DNA of 54,893 nucleotides from Phycisphaerales bacterium UBA2396 (lineage in GTDB: Bacteria; Planctomycetota; Phycisphaerae; Phycisphaerales; UBA1924), in contig DDSG01000051.1 in assembly GCA_002343325.1 (NCBI GenBank), positions 1 through 54,893 on the forward strand, given 5' to 3'. The notes below the pieces were generated by a model that was not told where the DNA came from, did no database searches, and saw only the letters and a list, made by a program, of their open reading frames with translations. Each line of letters opens with the position of its first letter. Position 1 is the first letter of the stretch. Position numbers and translations under genes: made by a program. This document shows positions 35,501-44,500 of this stretch, piece by piece.

Positions 35501-38500
35501 ACGCGCAGGCGTTTGGAACGGTCGAGAAGATTCTCAAGGAGCTGTCCGCGGTGCCGGCCGAGCGGACGCTGCGGGTGTACCCCGTGACGAACGCTCGCGC
35601 GACCGATCTGGCCCGCAAGGCGGCGGAGCTGTACGCGGCGCAGACCACGGGCGATCCGACGGCGACGGCGGCGGAGATCACCGGGGACGACAACGCGAGC
35701 GCGGTGAACATCGTGGCGGACGTGCTGGCGATGCCGCGGGTCGTGCGGATTCTTGAGGAGTTGAGCAAGCAGCAGGGTCCGGCCCGCGAAATCCGGATGC
35801 TCTCGCTGAAGCTGGCGAAGGCGGAGGAAGTGGTCCGCTACCTCGAAGAGCTGCTGAAGGGAAGCCGGACGCTCAATATCTCCGGCGGGCCAAGCCCGGT
35901 GTTCGAAGCGATCCCGACAACCAACAGCGTGATGGTGGCGGCGACGAGCACACAGCTCGCCGTGATCGAGGCGTTGGTCAAGGGGCTCGATGCGAGCCGT
36001 GCTTCGGACCGCCCGCCGATGCGGATCCTGAAGGTGACCAGCAGCGACGCGGCGAACCTGGCGCAGGTGCTGCAGCAGGCGTACTCGCAGCGGACGCCTG
36101 AGTCGATCGGGAAGCACCCGGTGGAGATTCAGGCCGACGCGGCGACGAACACGCTGCTGATCTCGGCACACCCGGAGATTTTCCCGGAAATCGAGAAGGT
36201 CGTCACGGAGCTCAACGAGACGCAGACGCTCGACAAGTCCGGGCGAGAGATCCGGATCTTCCCGCTGAAGGTTGCGCGGGCGGAGGATCTCGCGCAGACG
36301 ATCGATCAGATGTTCCCCGAGCCGCCGATCCCGCTGGATCCGCGGACGCGGGCGCCCCGCCCGGACCTCAAGCAGCCCCGCGAGGTGGTGGTGCGCGCGG
36401 ACAAGGCGACGAACTCGCTGATCGTCGATGCGCCGTCGAGGCGGCTGTCGGGCTTCGAGGAGATCGTGCGTCGGCTCGACCAGGCGAAGGTGGCCGGCGA
36501 CGCCGAGGTGCGAACGTACAAGATCGAGCGTGCGGATCTGACGGCACTGACGACGACACTCCGCGGACTGGTCTCGGCCAACGCATTGCCCGGGGCAGCC
36601 CCGACGACCCCCGTAACGGTGAGCAGCGAGCCGATCAGCCGGACGATCGTGGTGAGCGCCCCGAAGGAGTCGTTCGCGACGATCGAGAAGGTCATCAAGG
36701 ACACCGACGCCGAGGCCGCCAGCCAGCCCGGAATCGTGCGGATGTACGCCCTGAAGAATGCCCGCGTTGGCGAGCTTCAGCCCGTCATCGAGCGCTTGCT
36801 CATGATCCGCGTGGCGGCCGACGCGCCCCGCGACGCGACAGCGGCCGATCTCCAGCGTCTGTTCGCGGTGGCCGCCGACAGCCCGACCAACACCGTGCTC
36901 ATCAGCGGCACGGAGTCGGTGCAGAAGGCCGCGGAGCAACTGATCACCCAGCTCGATCAGGCGGGCGGCGAAAGCGGCCAGGCCGAGGTGCGCGTGTACC
37001 GGCTCGAATCCGGCGATGCGCAGAGTGTCGCGGGCTCGCTGCAGTCGTCGCTGGCGGCGGCGTCGCTGCCCACGGAGCCCAAGCCGCAGGTCACCGCCGA
37101 GGTGGCGAGCAACGCGGTGATCATCTCGGCGTCGCGGCGACAGCTCGACGAAGTCGAGAAGCTGATCAGCTCGATGGATCAGATGGCCAAGCCCGACATG
37201 CTGGCCGTCCGAACGATCAATCTCAAGTTCGCAAGGGCCGAATCGGTTCAACCCGTGATCGAAAGCGTGCTGACGCAGGAGAGCATGCTCGACATGCTCC
37301 CGCCGGCGCAGCGTGCGCAGGTCATTAGCCGCGGCGGGCTCACGATGCAGCCCAAGGTGCGCGTGGCCGCCGAACCGAGACTCAACGCGCTGGTCGTCAG
37401 CGGGCCCAAGACACTCCTCGATCTGGCCGAGCAGATGGTCAAGGATCTGGACCTCGATCCGGCGTCGAAGGACCCTCGCTCGGGATCGCGGACGGTCCGG
37501 GTGCTCTCGCTTCAGAACGCGGACGCGGCCGAGGTCGCCAAGAGTCTCGAAGCGGTGTTCAAGGACGATCCGGCGGCGATGCCGCCGACGATTCAGGTGG
37601 ATGTGTCGAGCAATTCGCTGATCATCCGCGCCGACACAACGCAGCTCGCGACGATCGACGAGGTCGTCCGCAAGGTCGACCAGGCGTCGCTCGCGGGGAA
37701 CCGCCAGATCAAGATGGTCCCGCTGGACAAGAGCAAGGCCGACGCTCAGCTCATCGCCGAGACGCTCCGCCGAATGGTCGAGAAGCAGGGCGGATCGAAG
37801 GTCGAAGTCATCTCGGTCGAGGAGTTGCTCCGCCGCCAGCAGGAGAAGAGCCAACCCCGCAAGCCCGGCGCGATGCTGGACACGACCCAGAACGTGCGCA
37901 CGTTCGCCGACGCGGGATCGCACCCGCTGTTCACGGCGTTGGCGAGTTCGGTGCTCGCTGCGCCCCGCGCTCTGCCCGAGCCCGCCGAAAAGCAGCCCGC
38001 CGCGACGCCCGCGAGCGAGCCACCCGCGAACGACGAGCCCGGCGTGACAATCGCGGTCGATCCGGCGACCAACAGCCTGATGATCGTGGGCAGCCCCCGC
38101 ACGACGGAGCAGCTCGCGGAACTGGCCGCGATGCTCCAGGACCAGATGCCGGGCGATCCGGCGACGGTCCGCGTGGTGACCCTGCCCGCGGGGATCGATC
38201 AGCAGTCGCTGTCTCAGCTGGTTGGGCAGACGATCACGACGATCGGCCGTCGTTCCACGACGAACCCGGGAGGCTTCACCGGCCCGGTCTCGCTCTTGCC
38301 CGATCCGACGGGCAACGCGCTCGTCGTGCTCAGCAACTCGACGGACTTTGAAACCATCGGCTCGCTCATCGCGGGCGTGGCCCAGGTCTCCGGGGCCAAT
38401 CAGCTCACGATCAAGGTGTACCCGCTCAACAGCGTGTCGGCCCGCCAGGCCGAGGACGCGGTCCGCGATCTCCTCGCCCCCTCCCCCACCGGAGCCCAGG

Positions 38501-41500
38501 CTCGGAGGGTGCGTTCGGCCGAGGTGAGCGTGATGGGGCCCGACGGCAAGCCGCTGGTCGCCAAGCTCGATCCGGCGCTTGTTCGAGTGGCTGCCGGCCC
38601 AGGCGGAGCGTCGCTGATCGTGTCCGCGCCAGCGGAGGCGATCGCGATTCTCGATCGCTTCGTCACGCTGCTCGACCAGTCGCCCGGCGAAAGCCGCATG
38701 GCGATCCGCCGGTATGAGCTGAAGAACGCCCGCGCGGCCGACCTTGCGCGCACGTTCCAGACGCTTTTCGATGCCCAGCAGCAAGGCCCGGGAAACCAGG
38801 AAGCCCCCAAGGCCCGCTTCATCGCCGATGACCGCGCCAACGCCCTGCTCGTCACCGCCTCGAGCCCGCAGCACGACGAAGTGACGCGCCTGCTGGCGAC
38901 GGCCGACCTCTCGCTCGAAGACCAGCAGCTTGAGACGGCGATCCTCTCGCTCCAGACCGCCTCGCCCGCAACGGTGCAGCGGATCATCGAGCAGGTCGTG
39001 ATCGGCCGCGACCCGGCGAAGCGTGATCGCATCCGGGTCTCTGCCGAGGAAGGGTCGAGCCTGCTGGCGCTCCGCGCGCCCAAGGAAGACATCGCCGAGA
39101 TCCGCGAGCTCATCTCGAAGGTTGATTCGGCCGAGGTCTCCGGCTTGCCCGTGCGCTCCATCAAGCTCGAACGGGCCGACGCCCAGCAGACCGCCCAGGC
39201 CCTCACCCAGTTCTACACCCAGCGGGCGCAGGTCTCGGCCAAGCCCGGACAGCGGACCGCGAATCGAGTCGCGATCATCGGCGATCGCCGCACCGGGACC
39301 ATCGTCGTCGCAGCCGCGGACGATGACTTCGCCCAGATCAAGGAGCTGGCGTCGTCCTTCGATCAGCCCGCGCCGATCCAGGACATGCAGTTCAAGGTGA
39401 TCCCGCTCCGCAACGCCCGCATCTCCGAGATCCAGAGCACCGTCACAAACCTCATCGACGAGTTCAAGTGGACGGGCGGACGCGACGGCGAAAACCGCGC
39501 CGACAAGGTCTTCATCCAGACCAACGAGCGGACCAACTCGCTCGTGGTCATGGGCGACAACGACGTCATCGCGACCGTCGAACGCATCGTCACGCAGCTC
39601 GACGTGCCCGAGGAAGGGCGTGCCAAGCTCGCCATCCGCGCGGTCGGCGTGCAGAAGGCCGACCTGCGGACGGTCAAGAACGTGATCGAGCAGGCGTTCA
39701 CCACGCCGGGCTGGCGTTCGTGGCGCGGCGCGGACCCCGACGGCGTGCGGGTCGAGCTCGACCACGGCCGCCGCAGCCTCGTGCTCGTAGGCAAGGAGCA
39801 GCGCGTCGCCGAGGCCCAGGCGTATATCGAGGAACTGGAGCGGGCCAGCGGACGCGGCGACACGAAGATCGAGTCGATCCCCCTGAACCACGCCAAGGCC
39901 GACCGGGCCGCGACCAGCCTGCGATCGTTCTTCACCGAGCGGGCCCGGGCGCAAGGCCTGGCCGAAAGCCCGGTGAGCATCATGGGTTCGGCCGACGGGA
40001 ACGTGCTGGTTGTTTCGGCGGATGAGGCGAACCTCGCGGTCATCCGCGAGCTCCTGACCCAGATCGACGCCGACAACCTCGGCACCGATCGCCGCACGGA
40101 GATCTACGTCCTCCAGAACACGACCGCGACCGAAGCCTCCAACACGCTCCGCACGATGTTCCCGCGAGCGGGTAAGGAGGAGGAGCGGGTCGTCATCACC
40201 CCCCAGCCCTCGCAGAACTCGCTGCTGATCTCCGCGCCGATCGTCCAGTTCGACCAGATCGCGACACTGGTGCGCCAGCTCGACGCGGCGCCCAAGCCCG
40301 AGCAGGCGAACATCCAGACGATCACGCTCAACTCGGCCCGCGCCCAGGAAGTGGCCACCGCGCTCAAGCAGGCCCTCCCTCAAAACGTCAAGATCGCCAT
40401 CACGGCGGTTTCTCGCTCGAACAGCCTCATGCTGACCGGCTCGAACGAGGCGATCGCCCTCGCGCTCGAGCAGATCGGCAAGCTCGACACGGAGAAGCCC
40501 AAGGCGCTGACTGTCTTCCGCCGATTCAAGCTCGAGAACGCCGCCGCGGACGATCTCGCGTTCACCGTGCGCCAGATGCTGACGGCACGCCCGCGCGGCG
40601 ACGGCGAGCCGACCGCCAGCGTGGACTACAACCGCAACGACAACACGCTGATGATCGCCGCCTCGGCCGACGCGATGCCGGAAGTCGAGAAGATGATCCA
40701 GTCGCTCGACCTGCCCCCGGACAAGCCGCGGCGAATGGACTTCATCAAGCTCGATTACGCCAAGGCCGAGCAGACCGCCAAGGCGCTCGAGAACTTCTAC
40801 GGACGATTCGCCTTCGAGGCGAGCCCCGCGGCACGCAACGTGACGATCATCCCCGACCCGGCCAGCAATTCGCTCGTGATCTCGGCGGAAGAAAGCGTCT
40901 GGGCGGGCATCCGCGAGCTGCTCAAGAAGCTCGACACAAAGGAATACGACACGTCGCAGCAGTCCGCGGTGATCGCGCTGCAGCACGCCGACGCGGTGTC
41001 GGTCGCTCGCGCGATCAACGAGGGGTTGCGTGCACCGCTCCAGGCCGAGCTCGATCGCGAACGGATCCGCATCGAGCGCGAGGCCCGCGGGCAGCGCACC
41101 CGCGACCGCGACGAGTACCTGCAGCCCAGCGTGCTCATCGACGCGAAGGACATTCCGACCGTCTCGGCCGAGCCGCAGACCAACAGCCTCGTCGTCTTCG
41201 CCGGCCCCAAGATGCTCGAACGGATCCAGTCGCTCGTCCGCCAGCTCGACGTGCCGGCGCTGGCCAACATCAACGACATCCGCCTGATCCCGCTCAAGGC
41301 GGGCAAGCCCTCCTCCATCGCGCAGCAGATCCGCACGCTCTTCCTCAACGACCTTGGCAGCGAACGTGACAGCAAGGTTCGCGGCGTGCTCATCGTCGGC
41401 GACGACACCGCCGGAGCCCTCATCGTCCGCGCGCCCGACGACAAGTTCGCCCAGATCAAGGCGCTCGCGGACAGCCTCCAGACCGCCGTCGACGCCGGGC

Positions 41501-44500
41501 GAATCCTCCCCCACGTCTTCAAACTCGCCAACGTGCCCGCGGCACGCATCGCCCCCACGCTCCAGCGCACGTTCGCGCCCATCGCCCAGCAGATGGGCGA
41601 GTCCATCGGCGTCGAGGTCGAACGCGGGAGCAACTCCATCGTCGTCGCCTGCTCCGAACGCCTCAAGGCCGAGGTCGAGAAGACCCTCCGCGAGCTCGAC
41701 GTCGCCACGTTCGGCATGGACGGCAAGCCCGCCGCCAGCGGCATGGGGCAGAGCGTCCTCATCGTCGACCTCGTGAACAACGCCCCCACCGCCGTGCAGA
41801 AGATGCTCGACGACATGGGGCTCACCAAGCCCCAGCCCGCCGACCGTCCGGGCGTGGTCTCCGAGCCCGTGACGATCGTTCCGATGGTCACGCGGTCGGC
41901 GTTGGCGATCCTCGCCAGCCCCGGCGATGGGCCGGCGATCGTGGAACTCGTCAAGGCGCTCGACGCCACCCCGCCGCAGGCCGGCGAGACGGTTTCCATC
42001 TTGCGCCTCAAGCGGGCCTCCGCCCAAGACCTCGCCACAACCCTGACGGCGATGCTCGACCAGTCCCGCTCGGCGAACAAGGCGGGGCCCGTGCCCGCGC
42101 TGGCCGAGCAGCTCCGCCGCATCAAGCTCACGCGATCGGGCCTGGGTCAGGAAGACCTCGACATCGACCTCACCAAGCCGATCCGTCTGGTGCCAGACAA
42201 CGCGAGCAACTCGCTCGTGGTCGGCTCCACCCCCGGCAACATCGCCGCGCTGATCCCCGTGATCGAAATGCTCGACACGCTCCCGTTGGGAGAAAGCGTG
42301 CTCATCCGCATGTTCCCGCTCCAGAACGCCCAGGCAGCCCGCGTCAAGCTCGTGATCGATGAACTCTACCGCCAGGGCGCGACGCTCTCCCGCCAGCCCG
42401 GCACCACTCGCCCCGGCGAACCGATCAGCACGACCGGTCAGGCCCTCATCGGCTCGGTCGCCGTCGCCCTCGACGAACGCACCAACACGATCGTCGTCGC
42501 GGGCTCCGACGAGTCGCTCGCGCTCGTCGAAGTGCTGGTCAAGAACCTCGACAGCGAACGCATGAGCAACTGGATCGAGCCCGTGGTGATCCAGGTCAAG
42601 CACGGCGACGCCGGCGCCATCGCCCAGCGGCTCAACGACGTGCTCGTCCGCGGGCTCGCCACGACGCCCGAAGCCGCCGGACTTCAGAAGCAGTACGGCC
42701 GCCTCCGCATGGTGATGGCCGGGAAGGACCCCAACCAACCCGAGAATCGCGTCGAGGCCGACCTCTTCGCGCCGCTCAACGGGCTCGTGATCTCCTCGGA
42801 TCCGACGCTCAACGCGCTGATCGTGATCGGTTCCTCCGGCAACATCGCCGTCGTCCGCGAGTTGGTCACGCAGCTCGATGTCGAGGCGGTCGCCGCCTCC
42901 AACACCTTCCGCATCCTCGCGCTCCAGAACGCCGCCGCGGATCGGGCCGCCACCATCCTCCAGGATCTCTTCAAGCAGCGTCAGCAGGCCGGAGCACTGC
43001 GCCCCGAAGACAGCCTGGTCATCTCCACCGACTTCCGCACCAACAGCCTCATCATCTCCAGCTCGGCCAGGTCCCTCGCCGTCGTCGACAGCCTGGTCAA
43101 GGCTCTCGATTCCGCGCAGGCCAGCCCCAGCGTCGCCCTGCACCTGCTCCCGGTCGAAGGGGCCGACGTCGCCCAGCTCGCCTCCAAGATCCAGCGTCTC
43201 ATGCGTGAACGCATCGAAGCGGCCAGCCGCGCCGGCGGCGTGACGAACCCCCTCGACGCCTTCTCCATCGAGGCCGAGCCCAGCAACAACCTCCTCATCA
43301 TCGCCTCGAGCGAGGAGAACTTCGGCGTGGTGAAGGAGCTCGTCGACGCGCTCGTCAAGAACGGGGAGGCCCTCGCCGCCGCCCTCGACACCGGGCTCAT
43401 CCAGCTCAAGAAGATGACCGTCGCCGACGCCGTCACCCAGGTCACCGACATCTACATCAAGAAAGAAACCGAACGCCGCGGGCCCAACGCCGTCACCGTG
43501 TCGCCCAACGAACGCCTGAACGCGATCCTCGTCAACGGCACCGCCAAGGACATCCAGGAAATCCGCTCCCTCGTCGAACGACTCGAATCGACCGAGGTCG
43601 CTCTGGTCCGCCAGCTCGACCGCATCGAGCTCAAGAGCGCCAACAGCCTCGAAGTCGTCAACCTGCTCGAGAACGTGCTCTCAGGTCGCGGCGTCGGGGG
43701 CACGCGGCTCGGCGCACGCCAGGCCACCAAGATCCAGTACCTCCGCGATCAGATCGTCGATGAGCTGGTCGATGGCGACCGCCCGCCCACCGAGGCCGAA
43801 ATCGACGGCGCGATCCGCGACCAGGTCACCCTGACCCCAGACATCCGCACCAACGCGGTGCTCGTCAACGCGCCGCCCCCCGTGCTCACGCTGATCCGAG
43901 AGATCATCAACGACCTCGACAGCAACAAGGCCGACCGCGAGATCGCCTACTTCCGGCTCGTCAATGCCGACGCGGCCCGCACGGCGGAAGTCCTCTCCCG
44001 CGTCTTCACCCTCCGCCAGCAGGGCACCAGCTACGTGCTCGTCCCCCGCGACGACTCGGCCAACTCAACCGAGGACTCGACGCCGACGGATACCTCGGCC
44101 CGTGTCACCGCGGTGCCCGACGAACGCCAGGCCCTCTCCATCGCTGTCGACGCCCGCACCAACACGCTGATCGTCTCAGGCACCCAGCGCTATCTCGACC
44201 AGGTCCGTGAACTGGTCAACAAGCTCGATTCCATCGAAGCCGTCGAACGCCTCCAGACCGTCTACCACCTCAAGAACGCCAAGGCCAAGGAAATGGCCAC
44301 CACGCTCCAGGACGTCTTCCGTGCAGAGTCCTCGCTGACTCGCTCCACGCTCGGCACGCAGCAGATCGGCTCGCTCGAACGCCAGCTCGAAGCCGAGGTG
44401 ACCGTCGTCGGCGACGAGAACAGCAACAAGCTGCTCATCGCCACCAGCCCGCGCTTCATCGACAAGGTCCTCAAGATCGTCGACGAGCTCGACGCCACAC

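Noticed and set aside
32647..43143. An open frame of about 3498 codons on the minus strand opposite the giant secretin gene.
   Set aside because: Its sequence is low-complexity Arg/Asp/Leu/Gly-rich and mirrors the repeat of the secretin. High GC content suppresses stops in the antisense frame. There is no start signal or recognisable domain.
33022..44499. Regular repeats that might be a CRISPR or a DNA satellite.
   Set aside because: Units are diverged at the base level, in frame and 200-390 bases long; the repetition is of protein domains.
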